Assembly (NCBI RefSeq): GCF_013377015.1
Contig: NZ_JACABA010000002.1
Span: 549,342 to 613,341 of the forward strand
DNA: 64,000 nucleotides
Direction: 5' to 3'
Source of the DNA: Rhodopseudomonas sp.
GTDB taxonomy: Bacteria > Pseudomonadota > Alphaproteobacteria > Rhizobiales > Xanthobacteraceae
In this document: piece after piece, positions 39,636 through 49,063 of the stretch
How the letters are laid out: each line of letters begins with the position of its first letter
Numbering within the stretch: position 1 is the first letter of the stretch
Made by a program: the position numbers and the translations under genes
Notes under the pieces: model-generated
Database searches by the model: none
What the model was told of the DNA's origin: nothing
Seen by the model: only the letters and a program-made list of their open reading frames with translations

Positions 39636-41114
39636 TTACGCCCACCACTTCGCCGGCGAGAACCGCCCGGCGGTCTGCTCGATCACCTCGCCGAGCGAGA
39701 ACAGCGTCTCCTCGTCGAATGGCCGGCCGATCAGCTGCAGCCCGAGCGGCAGACCCTGCGCATCCTTGCCGCCGGGCACCGCGATTCCGGGTAGCCCCGC
39801 CATGTTCACCGTCACCGTGAAGATGTCGTTGAGATACATCTCGACCGGATCGGCACCGCCCTTCTCGCCGATTCCGAACGCCGCCGACGGCGTCGCGGGC
39901 GTCAGAATCGCCGAGACGCCCTTGGCGAAGCATTCCTCGAAATCACGCTTGATCAGCGTGCGAACCTTCTGCGCGCGCAGGTAATAGGCATCGTAGTAAC
40001 CTGCCGACAGGACATAGGTGCCGATCATGATGCGGCGACGCACTTCGGCGCCGAACCCCTGGGCGCGGGTGTTTTCGTACATCTCGGTGATGTTGCGGCC
40101 ATTGACCCGCGCGCCGTAGCGCACGCCGTCGTAGCGCGCCAGGTTCGACGAGGCCTCCGCCGGCGCCACGATGTAATAGGCCGGCAGCGCGTATTTGGTG
40201 TGCGGCAACGACACCTCGACCAGTTCGGCGCCCGCGGCCTTCAGCCAGTCGGCGCCGTCGGTCCACAGCTTCTCGATTTCCGGCGGCATGCCGTCGAGCC
40301 GGTACTCCTTCGGAATGCCGATCTTCATGCCCTTCACCGAGCGGCCGATCGCCGCCTCATAGTCCGGCACCGGACGATCCACCGAGGTGGTGTCCTTCGG
40401 ATCGTGGCCGGCCATCGAGCGCAGCAGGATCGCGCTGTCGCGCACCGTGCGGGCGATCGGGCCGGCCTGATCGAGCGACGACGCGAAGGCGACGATGCCC
40501 CAGCGCGAGCAGCGGCCATAGGTCGGCTTGATCCCGACCGTGCCGGTGAACGCCGCCGGCTGCCGGATCGAACCGCCGGTGTCGGTCGCGGTAGCGCCGA
40601 GGCAGAGTCCCGCAGCCACGGCCGATGCCGAGCCGCCCGACGAGCCGCCGGGGACCAGTTTGGCGTCCGAGCCGTCGCGCCGCCACGGATTGACCACCGG
40701 CCCGAAACACGAGGTCTCGTTCGACGAGCCCATCGCGAATTCGTCGTTGTTCAATTTGCCGAGCATCACCGCGCCGTCGCGCCACAGCTGCGCGGACACC
40801 GTCGACTCATAGGGCGGCGTGAAATCGTCGAGGATCTTCGAACATGCCGTGGTGCGCACGCCTTTGGTGGCGAACAGGTCCTTGATGCCAAGCGGCAGAC
40901 CTGCGAGCGGACCGCCCTCGCCGCTGGCGAGTTTCGCATCGGCCGCACGCGCCATGCCGCGCGCCTGCTCTGGCGTTTCCAGCACGAAGGCGTTGAGCAC
41001 GCGGGCGGCTTCGATCGCCGCCAGATGGGCGTCGGTCAGTTCCAGAGCAGTGAAGGTCTTCTGCACGAGGCCGTCCCGGGCCTCGGCGAGCGTCAGCGAA
41101 GTGAGATCGGTCAT
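39636..41114 (-). CDS. gatA: Asp-tRNA(Asn)/Glu-tRNA(Gln) amidotransferase subunit A
   Basis: Amidase subunit that hydrolyses glutamine and delivers ammonia to GatB. The Ser-cisSer-Lys catalytic triad is visible: Lys in [11 protein letters not shown], cis-Ser in [15 protein letters not shown] and the nucleophile Ser in [11 protein letters not shown]. The ATG at 41114 (MTDLTSLTL) gives 492 aa, the family length; the longer ORF starts in unlike sequence. gatC, normally just upstream, lies 4.2 kb away on the same strand beyond brnTA and an ABC transporter. Confidence 0.97.
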   Translation of the reverse strand: MTDLTSLTLAEARDGLVQKTFTALELTDAHLAAIEAARVLNAFVLETPEQARGMARAADAKLASGEGGPLAGLPLGIKDLFATKGVRTTACSKILDDFTPPYESTVSAQLWRDGAVMLGKLNNDEFAMGSSNETSCFGPVVNPWRRDGSDAKLVPGGSSGGSASAVAAGLCLGATATDTGGSIRQPAAFTGTVGIKPTYGRCSRWGIVAFASSLDQAGPIARTVRDSAILLRSMAGHDPKDTTSVDRPVPDYEAAIGRSVKGMKIGIPKEYRLDGMPPEIEKLWTDGADWLKAAGAELVEVSLPHTKYALPAYYIVAPAEASSNLARYDGVRYGARVNGRNITEMYENTRAQGFGAEVRRRIMIGTYVLSAGYYDAYYLRAQKVRTLIKRDFEECFAKGVSAILTPATPSAAFGIGEKGGADPVEMYLNDIFTVTVNMAGLPGIAVPGGKDAQGLPLGLQLIGRPFDEETLFSLGEVIEQTAGRFSPAKWWA

Positions 41115-41264
41115 TAGGACGGTACAGCCATATTGATTTGTCGAATGAATGCCCAAAAAAAGGCGCGGGCATCGTGATGGCCTGCGGGCTAGCATAGCGA
41201 GGGCAGAAAATGAAGCAATTGCGGCCTTCCCTATTACGTCCCTACAAAATCATTGACGCGGCCT

Positions 41265-41284
41265 ATTTATGTAGTTACAAATAT
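41265..41284. promoter_or_regulatory. Imperfect dyad overlapping the brnT start
   Basis: The AT-rich sequence tatttatgtagttacaaata has a TGTA-GT-TACA core with partly matching flanks and overlaps the brnT start codon. BrnA antitoxins of this family repress their own operon by binding inverted repeats in the promoter, so this is a candidate operator. A TTGACG hexamer lies just upstream at 41253. Confidence 0.3.
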
Positions 41285-41576
41285 GACGAAGGTTACGTTC
41301 GACCCGGCCAAACGGATCTGGACCCTGCAGCATCGGGGCCTCGATTTCTCGGTCGACGCGCCCCGGCTATTCGCCGGTCGCAAAGTGACGACAATCGATG
41401 ATCGCTTCGACTACGGCGAGGTACGCTACATCACCGCCGGCCAGGTCGATGGACGACTGGTGGTGACGGTCTGGACCTGGCGCGGCGACGCACGCCACAT
41501 CATTTCAATGAGGTACTGCCATGCCAAGGAAGAAGCCCGCTGGACCGAAATTATTCGGCAAACCCCTGACGAATGA
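41283..41576 (+). CDS. brnT: BrnT family ribonuclease toxin
   Basis: Toxin of a type II toxin-antitoxin pair; Brucella BrnT is a RelE-fold RNase that blocks translation. The 97-aa protein has the typical layout: VTFDPAKRIWTLQHRGLDF at the N-terminus, DDRFDYGEVRYITAGQV and the C-terminal RHIISMRYCHAKEEARW. The ATG at 41283 matches the family start; the track ORF adds 10 residues from a TTG. The antitoxin gene overlaps the 3' end by 56 bases. Confidence 0.9.
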   Translation: MTKVTFDPAKRIWTLQHRGLDFSVDAPRLFAGRKVTTIDDRFDYGEVRYITAGQVDGRLVVTVWTWRGDARHIISMRYCHAKEEARWTEIIRQTPDE

Positions 41577-41814
41577 TCCCGATGACGCGCCGGAACTGCT
41601 CGACGATTTTTTCCGGTACGGCGAATTAAGCGACGGCGACAAGGTGATCCGCCGCGGCCGGCCGCCGCTCGGCGACAAACCGAAATGCTCGGTGACGCTG
41701 CGGCTGGACGCCGACGTGCTCGACTCCTACCGCGCACTCGGCGCCGGCTGGCAGTCGCAGATCAACGCCGATCTGCGCCGCGTCCGCAAGCTGAAGAAGG
41801 CGCCAAACGGCTGA
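41521..41814 (+). CDS. brnA: BrnA family antitoxin
   Basis: DNA-binding antitoxin partner of BrnT. The 97-aa protein carries the BrnA C-terminal ribbon-helix-helix-like block: KCSVTLRLDADVLDSYRALG and WQSQINADLRRVRKLKK. The first ~45 residues (LTNDPDDAPELLDDFF) are acidic and likely to wrap the toxin. The ATG at 41521 gives an unusually long 56-base overlap with brnT in another frame; a later non-ATG start would reduce this. The two genes form one operon. Confidence 0.88.
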   Translation: MPRKKPAGPKLFGKPLTNDPDDAPELLDDFFRYGELSDGDKVIRRGRPPLGDKPKCSVTLRLDADVLDSYRALGAGWQSQINADLRRVRKLKKAPNG

Positions 41815-41850
41815 GATTGCCAAGCACGTCGCCCGGCAACACCCTGCGCA

Positions 41851-43176
41851 TCAATGGGGATTTTCCAGGCTGAACAACTCGGATTGCTCGTCATAGGCGA
41901 ACAGCTCGGCATAGCGGCCCCATGACACGATCGTCTTCAGCGTTTCGTCGGCATAGTCCTCCGACATGTAGTCTTCGAGTTCGTTGCGAAACCGCGCCGC
42001 CGGCGCGGTGTGCGACGGCCGCTCGTCGAGCACCCGGCGGATCAGCCCGATCACCGGCACGTAATTGACGAGGTGCTCGGCGAACAGCTTCTTGCGCGCG
42101 TCGGTGTCGAGATCGGCGAACCGCTTGCCCGCGTCGGCCAGCACGATGTCGCCCTCGCTCACTTGCGCGAACCGCAGCAATTGCAGCGTCTCGGCGAGAT
42201 GGAACAGATCGTCGGCCTCGAGTTGCAGGCTGCCGGCCAGCACCGGCAAGTCGGCCCGCCCATGATAGGGTGCGCCCGCCAGTGTCTCGATCAGGCCGGA
42301 CAGCAGGTTCGACGAAACGTGGTTCAGCACCATGCCGACGCCGGTGCTGGGCAATCCCTCCACCGCGGCGGTCTTCGGCTCGGCGCGCTGCGTCATCCGG
42401 GCATAAATACTGTCGACCAACTGACGGAAGGTCGGATCGACGCGGTTGCGCGGATGCGCCAAATCGACCTTGATCTCGGCGGCGACGCGGCCGGGATTGG
42501 AGGAGAACACCAGAATGCGGTCGCACATCAATACGGCCTCCTCGATGTTGTGGGTCACCATCAGCACCGACTTGATGGGCAGTCGACCTTCGATCCAGAG
42601 ATCGATCAGGTCGGTTCGCAATGTCTCGGCGGTCAGCACGTCAAGCGCCGAGAACGGCTCGTCCATCAACAGCAGATCGGGATGCACCACCAGCGCGCGC
42701 GCGAATCCGACGCGCTGGCGCATGCCGCCGGACAATTCCTTCGGATAGGCCGACTCGTAGCCGTCGAGGCCGATCAGGTCGATCGCAGCCAGCGCACGGG
42801 TGCGGCGCTCCGAACTCTCGATCCCGAGCGCTTCCAGGCCGAGTTCGACATTCTGCAGAACCGTCAGCCAGGGAAACAGCGCGAACGACTGAAACACCAT
42901 GGAGACGCCGTCCGGCGGACCGTCGATCGGCTCGCCGCGACATTGCGCGTTGCCGGAGGACGGCGAGATCAGTCCGCCGATGATCCGCAGCAATGTCGAC
43001 TTGCCCGACCCGGACCGCCCGAGCAGCCCGACAATCTCGCCCGCGCGCAGGGTGAGATCGACGTTTTCGAGCACCACCAGGTCCTCGCCGCTGCCTTTCG
43101 GAAACGAGCGGCAGAGGCTGCGGATCTCGAGCAGGCTGGCTTGATTCACTTGATCGAGCATGGCTTGATTCCTCAT
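41851..43176 (-). CDS. ABC transporter ATPase with C-terminal AAA-associated domain (nitrate/sulfonate type)
   Basis: Energising subunit of an ABC transporter. Residues 1-270 form the ATPase with Walker A GRSGSGKSTLLR, Q-loop FQSFALFPWL, signature LSGGMRQRVGFARAL and Walker B LLLMDEPFSALD. Residues 300-441 form an extra domain (GMVLNHVSSNLLSGLIETLAG, FRNELEDYMSEDYADETLK) of the AAA-associated C-terminal type found in some NitT/TauT-like ATPases, probably regulatory. The start ATG at 43176 overlaps the permease stop (TGATG), so the genes are translationally coupled. The track ORF start at 43902 is inside the permease and wrong. Confidence 0.9.
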   Translation of the reverse strand: MRNQAMLDQVNQASLLEIRSLCRSFPKGSGEDLVVLENVDLTLRAGEIVGLLGRSGSGKSTLLRIIGGLISPSSGNAQCRGEPIDGPPDGVSMVFQSFALFPWLTVLQNVELGLEALGIESSERRTRALAAIDLIGLDGYESAYPKELSGGMRQRVGFARALVVHPDLLLMDEPFSALDVLTAETLRTDLIDLWIEGRLPIKSVLMVTHNIEEAVLMCDRILVFSSNPGRVAAEIKVDLAHPRNRVDPTFRQLVDSIYARMTQRAEPKTAAVEGLPSTGVGMVLNHVSSNLLSGLIETLAGAPYHGRADLPVLAGSLQLEADDLFHLAETLQLLRFAQVSEGDIVLADAGKRFADLDTDARKKLFAEHLVNYVPVIGLIRRVLDERPSHTAPAARFRNELEDYMSEDYADETLKTIVSWGRYAELFAYDEQSELFSLENPH

Positions 43177-44906
43177 CAGCCGAGCCGGAGACGGCGCTCG
43201 CCGAAGGCATAGAGCGGCCGCCACAGCAGGCGGTTGAACAGCGTGACCAGAATGCACATGACGGCGATGCCGAGTACGACCCGGGGAAAGTCGCCGGCAG
43301 TCGTTGCGGTGGCGATGTAGGCGCCAAGACCGGTGGCGGTGAGTTGGGTATCGCCCCAACTCGCGACTTCCGCAACGATCGACGCATTCCACGAACCACC
43401 GGAGGCCGTGATGGCACCGGTGATATAGTACGGAAAAATGCCCGGCAGGATCGCCTTGGTCCACCACCGCCAGCCCGTCAGGTGAAAGCTGCTGGCGGCC
43501 TCGCGAAGATCGGTCGGGAATGCGCTGGCGCCGGCGATGACGTTGAACAAGATGTACCATTGCGTTCCCAGAATCATCAGCGGGCTGAGCCAGATATCCG
43601 CGTTGAGGCCGAAGCGGACGATCACCACCACGAACACCGGAAAGGCGAGATTGGCCGGGAAAGCGGCGAGAAACTGCGCAACGGGCTGAGCGCGTTCGGC
43701 GAGCTTCGGTCGCAGCCCGATCCAGACCCCGATCGGCACCCAGATCAAGCTCGCCAGTACGATCAGCACGGCGACCCGCGCCAGCGTGATCAGGCCGAGC
43801 CCGACGGCTCCCAGCACGTCGGTCACGCCCAGGGTCGCCGACAGATATTGATAGACCTTCCAGCTCGCGTAGCCGCAGCCGGCGACAATCAGCACCAGCC
43901 AAAGCGCATCGATGGCGCGCGACGGCTTGCGCGCGGCCGACTTACGCAACCGAAAGGGCAACGCGATCTGCAGATTCGAGATCGACCGGCTGGCGGCGGC
44001 GAACGGCACCGACAATGCACGCAGGGCCCTGGTGCGACGAAACAGATCGAGCACCCAAGAGGACGGTTCGGTGCCGGAGGCGGTCTGTTCGAAGCGGAAT
44101 TTATCCGCCCACGCGACAATCGGCCGAAACAGCAACTGGTCGTAGACGATGATCACAAACAGCATCGCCAGAATGGCGTAGCCGATCGCCTGCAGATTCT
44201 GTTGCTGGATGCCGAGCGCGACATAGGAGCCGATTCCGGGCAGCGTGACGGTGGCGTTGCCGACGGTGATGGCTTCCGAAGCCACCACGAAGAACCAGCC
44301 GCCCGACATCGACATCATCGTATTCCAGATCAGGCCGGGCATCGCGAACGGCACGTCGAGCCGCCAGAACCGCTGCCAGCCGCTGAGATGAAAGCTCTGC
44401 GACGCCTCCTCCAGATCCTTCGGCACGTTGCGCATCGACTGGTACATGCTGAAGGTCATGTTCCAGGCCTGGCTGGTGAAGATCGCGAACACGCAGGCGA
44501 GCTCGGCCCCGAGCACGCGGCCGGGGAACAGGTTCATGAAGAACACGACGGTGAAGGTCAGGAATCCGAGGATCGGCACCGACTGCAGGATGTCGAGCAG
44601 CGGGATCAGCACCATCTCGGCGCGCCGGCTCTTGGCCGCGAGGGCCGCGTACAGGAAGGTAAACACCAGCGAGCAGACGATCGCCGTCAGCATCCGGAGC
44701 GTGGTGCGGAGCGCATATTCGGGCAGATTGGCCGGATCGAGCGAGACAGGCGGACTGTCGAGCGCCGACAGCGGAACATTGATCTGTTCGCCTCCATAAA
44801 CCACCAGCACCAGCGCCCCGACGATCAGCACCAGCGCGACGAAATCCCAGAAATTCGGCAACAGCCGCCGATCGAGCAGAGGTGGCGACGGTTTCTGGGC
44901 ACGCAT
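43176..44906 (-). CDS. ABC transporter permease, two fused permease domains
   Basis: Inner-membrane subunit with two complete BPD-type permease halves in one 576-aa chain. The first half has an EAA-like loop SFHLSGWQRFWRLDVPFAMP, the second SFHLTGWRWWTKAILPGIFP, each in a 6-helix domain; a charged linker with a hydrophobic break separates them (FRLRKSAARKPSRAI). This explains why only one permease gene is needed. No binding-protein gene is present. The ATG at 44906 is chosen; starts at 44957 and 45026 are possible. It lies downstream of gatC and the CxxC miniprotein on the same strand. Confidence 0.9.
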   Translation of the reverse strand: MRAQKPSPPLLDRRLLPNFWDFVALVLIVGALVLVVYGGEQINVPLSALDSPPVSLDPANLPEYALRTTLRMLTAIVCSLVFTFLYAALAAKSRRAEMVLIPLLDILQSVPILGFLTFTVVFFMNLFPGRVLGAELACVFAIFTSQAWNMTFSMYQSMRNVPKDLEEASQSFHLSGWQRFWRLDVPFAMPGLIWNTMMSMSGGWFFVVASEAITVGNATVTLPGIGSYVALGIQQQNLQAIGYAILAMLFVIIVYDQLLFRPIVAWADKFRFEQTASGTEPSSWVLDLFRRTRALRALSVPFAAASRSISNLQIALPFRLRKSAARKPSRAIDALWLVLIVAGCGYASWKVYQYLSATLGVTDVLGAVGLGLITLARVAVLIVLASLIWVPIGVWIGLRPKLAERAQPVAQFLAAFPANLAFPVFVVVIVRFGLNADIWLSPLMILGTQWYILFNVIAGASAFPTDLREAASSFHLTGWRWWTKAILPGIFPYYITGAITASGGSWNASIVAEVASWGDTQLTATGLGAYIATATTAGDFPRVVLGIAVMCILVTLFNRLLWRPLYAFGERRLRLG

Positions 44907-45100
44907 GCGGGACACCACTGGATCGAATTGGGCCGGGGCACATCGACAGAGTCGCATCCCCGGCGTCGGTGAGGTTGTGTTCAGACAGGCATGACGAGCA
45001 TGTGAACAGGCAACGATGAGCGCCAACGCGGCCTATTCAATGGGCGCGACACTGTCAATCCGCATCGCGACCACCAAAGGTTTCCGCGATCGTCAGGGGA

Positions 45101-45307
45101 CTATTTGTTGACAGGGCTGCAGAAGAACGGCGACAGCGTCTTGTCGTTTTCGGGCGCTTCGGCGCGCGCCTTGTCGGCGGCCTGGAGCTGATCCAGCACG
45201 GCGTCCATCGCCTTGTCGGGATCGGCGGCCTTGCCCTGCCGCTCCATCGCGTCGAGGTAATTCATGTAGGCCTGATAGGCCTTCTCGTCGTCGCACAGCA
45301 GGCACAT
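45101..45307 (-). CDS. 68-residue CxxC miniprotein downstream of gatC
   Basis: Small soluble protein beginning MCLLCDDEKAYQAYMNYLDAM, with Cys2 and Cys5 forming a CxxC pair and a third Cys near the C-terminus (FFCSPVNK). The middle is charged and helical (KAMDAVLDQLQAADKARAE). The ATG at 45307 follows the gatC stop by 13 bases with an AGGACGG site, so it is cotranscribed with gatC. No family with known function recognised. The three Cys suggest metal binding or a redox switch. Confidence 0.75.
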   Translation of the reverse strand: MCLLCDDEKAYQAYMNYLDAMERQGKAADPDKAMDAVLDQLQAADKARAEAPENDKTLSPFFCSPVNK

Positions 45308-45320
45308 GAGTTTGTCCGTC

Positions 45321-45740
<420 letters not shown>

Positions 45741-45805
45741 TCAATTATACCGCAGCGGTCGGTCGGATTATCCGAGCATTACGTCAATCGGGGAGGACGA
45801 GAACA

Positions 45806-46144
45806 ATGGGTCGAATCGTTGCTGCGATACTGCTCGCAGGTCTGGCGCTGTCGGGGACAACGGCCATGGCGAGCGACTATGCATTCAAGCTGCACAATCG
45901 CTCCACGGGCTGGACAATCAGCGGTTTCTATACCCTCCAGGATGGCGTCTGGAGCGAGAACTGGCTGGATAGCCAGATTCCGGCCGGCTCGTCGGTGCGG
46001 ATGGATTGGAAAAGCAACGCGGGCAACTGCGTGGTGCCATTCCGCGTCCGCTGGGTGGATTACGGCGCCGAGGATTTCAGCATCGATTGGTGCAAGAGCG
46101 TCAGCAATATCTACATGAAGGACGCGGGTTTTAGTTGGGACTGA
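45806..46144 (+). CDS. Small secreted protein
   Basis: 112-aa protein with a signal peptide (IVAAILLAGLALSGTTAMA) and a short beta-rich mature domain: FKLHNRSTGWTISGFYT, LDSQIPAGSSVRMDWKS and a Cys pair in GNCVVPFRVRW and IDWCKSV, likely disulfide-bonded. The layout (N-R-T/S-G-W/Y-T-I at the start, late Cys) resembles a family of small secreted proteins often mislabelled as argininosuccinate lyase in databases. The ATG at 45806 has a GGGAGGA site. Function unknown. Confidence 0.78.
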   Translation: MGRIVAAILLAGLALSGTTAMASDYAFKLHNRSTGWTISGFYTLQDGVWSENWLDSQIPAGSSVRMDWKSNAGNCVVPFRVRWVDYGAEDFSIDWCKSVSNIYMKDAGFSWD

Positions 46145-46166
46145 GCGAGTCCGGCAACGCCACGCC

Positions 46167-47243
46167 TCACCCCGCCAGCCGGCTCATCCGCGCCAGCGCC
46201 GACCCGGCCAGCGCCCGGGTCAGTTCCGCCGCCGGCAGGTCGCGGCCGAGCCGCACCGCCTGCCCGGCCCACAGATTGGTGAAATCGACCTTGCCGAGCT
46301 TCTCGGCGGCGACTTTCAGCGGGCCCAGCGCGGTGGCGGCATGCGGAAACGCCGGCGCGTCCGCCGACAACGGCCCGACTTCACGCATCACCCGGTTGGC
46401 GACGCCGCGCGCCGGGCGGCCGGTCATCACATTGGTGATCACGGTGGAATCGTCGCATGCCTGCGCCAGCGCGACGCGGGCCGGCGCGATCACCTTGGAC
46501 TCGGGGCAGCGCAGAAAAGTGGTGCCGATCTGCACTCCGGCGGCGCCGAGCGCGAAGGCCGCGGCGATGCCGCGCCCGTCGGCGATGCCGCCGGCCGCGA
46601 TCACCGGCACCCGCACCGCGTCCACCACCTGCGGCAGCAGCGCGAACAGCCCGGGCTGCTGCGCGATGTTGTCGGTCAGGAACATGCCGCGATGGCCGCC
46701 GGCCTCGGCGCCTTGAGCGATGATCGCATCGACGCCGTGCTCCTCGAGCCAGATCGCCTCGCGCACGATCGTCGCCGATGCCATCACGATGCATCCGGCC
46801 GCCTTCACGCGTTGCATCAAGGCCGGCGCCGGCAGGCCGAAATGGAAGCTCACCACCGCGGGCTTCAGCTCCTCGACCAGCACGCACATCGCTTCATCGA
46901 ACGGCGCGCGGTTGGCGGCGGTGTTGGGCGCGTCCGGATCGAGCCCGAGTTCCTGGTAATAGGCGCCGAGCCGCCGGCGCCAGCCGGCCTCGCGCGCCGG
47001 ATCGGCGTCGACCGGCTGGTGGCAGAAGAAATTCAGATTGATCGGCGCGGTGACGCGCTGGCGAAAGATCCCGACCTGCTCGCGCGCCTTGTCGGCCGAC
47101 AGCATCGCGCAAGGCAGCGAGGCCAGCGCCCCGCCCTCGGCAGCCGCGATCGCCAGCTCCGCATCCATCACTCCGGCCATCGGCGCCAGCAGAATCGGAA
47201 ATTCGATATCGATCAGGTCGAGGAGTCGGCGGTCCGGCCACAT
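46167..47243 (-). CDS. Nitronate monooxygenase family protein
   Basis: FMN-dependent oxidation of nitronates to carbonyl and nitrite, protecting against nitro-compounds such as propionate 3-nitronate. The 358-aa barrel has FPILLAPMAGVMDAELAIAA, IIAQGAEAGGHRG and the FMN-binding VPVIAAGGIADGRGIAAA and GAAGVQIGTTFL motifs. Its length and N-terminal block fit the class I enzymes. The exact substrate is inferred. It converges with the secreted-protein gene. Confidence 0.9.
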   Translation of the reverse strand: MWPDRRLLDLIDIEFPILLAPMAGVMDAELAIAAAEGGALASLPCAMLSADKAREQVGIFRQRVTAPINLNFFCHQPVDADPAREAGWRRRLGAYYQELGLDPDAPNTAANRAPFDEAMCVLVEELKPAVVSFHFGLPAPALMQRVKAAGCIVMASATIVREAIWLEEHGVDAIIAQGAEAGGHRGMFLTDNIAQQPGLFALLPQVVDAVRVPVIAAGGIADGRGIAAAFALGAAGVQIGTTFLRCPESKVIAPARVALAQACDDSTVITNVMTGRPARGVANRVMREVGPLSADAPAFPHAATALGPLKVAAEKLGKVDFTNLWAGQAVRLGRDLPAAELTRALAGSALARMSRLAG

Positions 47244-47324
47244 GGTCTGCTCTTACGATGATGGGAGGGGCGACCGGCGGCGCTGCCGGCCGTTATCGCC
47301 ATAGCACGCCGGGGCGTCGCGCGG

Positions 47325-47561
47325 CTATCCGCGATCCGGCCGCAGCGCGCGCGACGTCAGCATCCAGCGCCGCAGCGCCACCCCGGCCCAGATCGCCTCG
47401 ACCAGCCCGAACGGCCAGGCGCCCTGCAAGAATCCGTAGATCGACCCCAACGCGCAGGCGCCGGCGAACGCCAGGATGAACCAATGGCTGCGATGCTCCA
47501 GCGCGTAACACAGCAGCATCGCGCTGACCGCGAACAATCCGAACAGGCTGAGGGGATCCAT
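47325..47561 (-). CDS. Small membrane protein
   Basis: 78-aa protein with three hydrophobic segments ([54 protein letters not shown]), similar in layout to small CBU_0592-like membrane proteins, which I mention only as a resemblance. The ATG at 47561 (MDPLSLFGL) is preferred; 47573 is possible. It is divergent from ruvX. Confidence 0.75.
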   Translation of the reverse strand: MDPLSLFGLFAVSAMLLCYALEHRSHWFILAFAGACALGSIYGFLQGAWPFGLVEAIWAGVALRRWMLTSRALRPDRG

Positions 47562-47627
47562 CGCGGGTCTCATCGTGTGGGTGGAATGGATGATTTCAGA
47601 ACGGCGATTGGCGTGTTAAGCGGGGCG

Positions 47628-48116
47628 ATGCCCGCCCCCATCCTGCCATTGATTGAAGCCGCCGCGCTATGGCCCGCGCGCGGTGCGCTGATCGGCCTCG
47701 ATCTCGGCACCAAGACCATCGGCGTCGCGGTGTCGGACCCCGACCGAAGGCTCGCCACCGGCGTCGAAACCGTCGCCCGCACCGCGTTCAAGGCTGACGC
47801 CGCGCGGCTGCTGGCGCTGGCCGGCCAGCGCGGCGTCTGCGGCTTCGTGCTCGGCCTGCCGATCAACATGGACGGCAGCGAGGGGCCGCGGGCGCAGTCG
47901 ACCCGCGCCTTCGCCCGCAATTTCGCCCGGCTGACCGAGCTGCCGATCGGGCTGTGGGACGAGCGGCTGTCGACCTCGGCGGTGGAGCGCGAGCTGATCG
48001 CCAACGACGTCAGCCGCGCCAAGCGCGCCAAGATCATCGACGAGCACGCCGCGATCTTCATCCTGCAGGGCGCGCTCGACCGGCTCGCGGTGCTGAACCG
48101 GCCGGAGATATCCTGA
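47628..48116 (+). CDS. ruvX: Putative pre-16S rRNA nuclease / Holliday junction resolvase-like RuvX (YqgF)
   Basis: RNase H-fold protein implicated in 16S rRNA 5' processing. The 162-aa protein has the catalytic Asp in [18 protein letters not shown], the glycine loop [12 protein letters not shown] and the C-terminal [16 protein letters not shown]. The ATG at 47628 gives the family length with a short N-terminal extension. It is followed after 3 bases by the AEC carrier gene. Confidence 0.93.
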   Translation: MPAPILPLIEAAALWPARGALIGLDLGTKTIGVAVSDPDRRLATGVETVARTAFKADAARLLALAGQRGVCGFVLGLPINMDGSEGPRAQSTRAFARNFARLTELPIGLWDERLSTSAVERELIANDVSRAKRAKIIDEHAAIFILQGALDRLAVLNRPEIS

Positions 48117-48119
48117 ATC

Positions 48120-49046
48120 ATGCTGACGGTGTTCGGCGCTCTGGTTCCGGTGTTCCTGCTGATCATCCTCGGCTTCGTGCTGCGCCGCGTGCTGCTGAAA
48201 CAGGACATGATGTGGACTGGCCTGGAGCAGTTGGTCTACTATGTGCTGTTTCCCGCACTGCTGATCGACACGCTGTCGCGCGCCAATCTGGCCTCGGCGC
48301 CGATTGCCGGAGTCGGCGGCGCGCTGCTGCTGGCGGTGATTACGATGTCGGCGCTGTGCCTGGCGCTGCGGTCGTGGCTGGCGCGCGGCCTCGATGTCGA
48401 CGGGCCGGCGTTCTCCTCGGTGTTTCAGGGCGCCACCCGCTGGCAGACCTATGTGGCGCTGTCTGTCGCCGGCAATCTGTGGGGCGATCGCGGCATCACG
48501 CTGGCGTCGGTGGCGATGGTGGCGATGATCCCGCTGCTCAACGTGCTGGCGGTCTGGGTGCTGGCGCATTACGCCGCGCCGCGGCGACTGTCGTGGCCGA
48601 CGATCCTGCTCACCATCGCCCGCAACCCGCTGATCTGGGCCTGTGCCATCGGGCTCGCGATCAACCTCGTGCAGTTGCCGATCCCGCGCCCGCTGCACGA
48701 TTTCGCCGATGCGCTCGGCCGCTGTTCGCTGGCGCTCGGCCTGCTGCTGGTCGGCGCCGGATTGCATCTCGAAGGATTGCTTCGGCCCCGCGCCGCGGCG
48801 GGACTGACCGTGGGGCTCAAGCTGCTGCTGATGCCGTTGATCGCGACCGGGTTCGGCGCGGCGTTCGGCCTGTCAGGTCCCGACCTCGCGGTGGTCGCCT
48901 GCTGCGCCGCGGTGCCGAGCGCCTCGAACGGCTATATCCTGGCGCGCCAAATGGGCGGCGACGCGCCGCTGCTGGCGCAAATTCTGACGCTCCAGACGAT
49001 GCTAGCGGTGTTCACCATGCCGCTGTTCATCGCGCTGGCGGGGTGA
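48120..49046 (+). CDS. AEC family transporter (auxin efflux carrier-like)
   Basis: 308-aa inner-membrane carrier with about ten hydrophobic segments in the AEC/malonate-transporter family layout (TVFGALVPVFLLIILGFVL, VAGNLWGDRGITLASVA, ILARQMGGDAPLLAQILTLQTM). Bacterial members export or import organic acids; a role with auxin is not implied by the name. It starts 3 bases after ruvX and is cotranscribed with it. Confidence 0.88.
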   Translation: MLTVFGALVPVFLLIILGFVLRRVLLKQDMMWTGLEQLVYYVLFPALLIDTLSRANLASAPIAGVGGALLLAVITMSALCLALRSWLARGLDVDGPAFSSVFQGATRWQTYVALSVAGNLWGDRGITLASVAMVAMIPLLNVLAVWVLAHYAAPRRLSWPTILLTIARNPLIWACAIGLAINLVQLPIPRPLHDFADALGRCSLALGLLLVGAGLHLEGLLRPRAAAGLTVGLKLLLMPLIATGFGAAFGLSGPDLAVVACCAAVPSASNGYILARQMGGDAPLLAQILTLQTMLAVFTMPLFIALAG

Positions 49047-49063
49047 CCGGAGGAGCGACTGCG

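Noticed and set aside
43176-43902. Long N-terminal extension of the ABC ATPase ORF
   Set aside because: The extra 242 codons overlap the permease in another frame; the TGATG junction at 43176 marks the true start.
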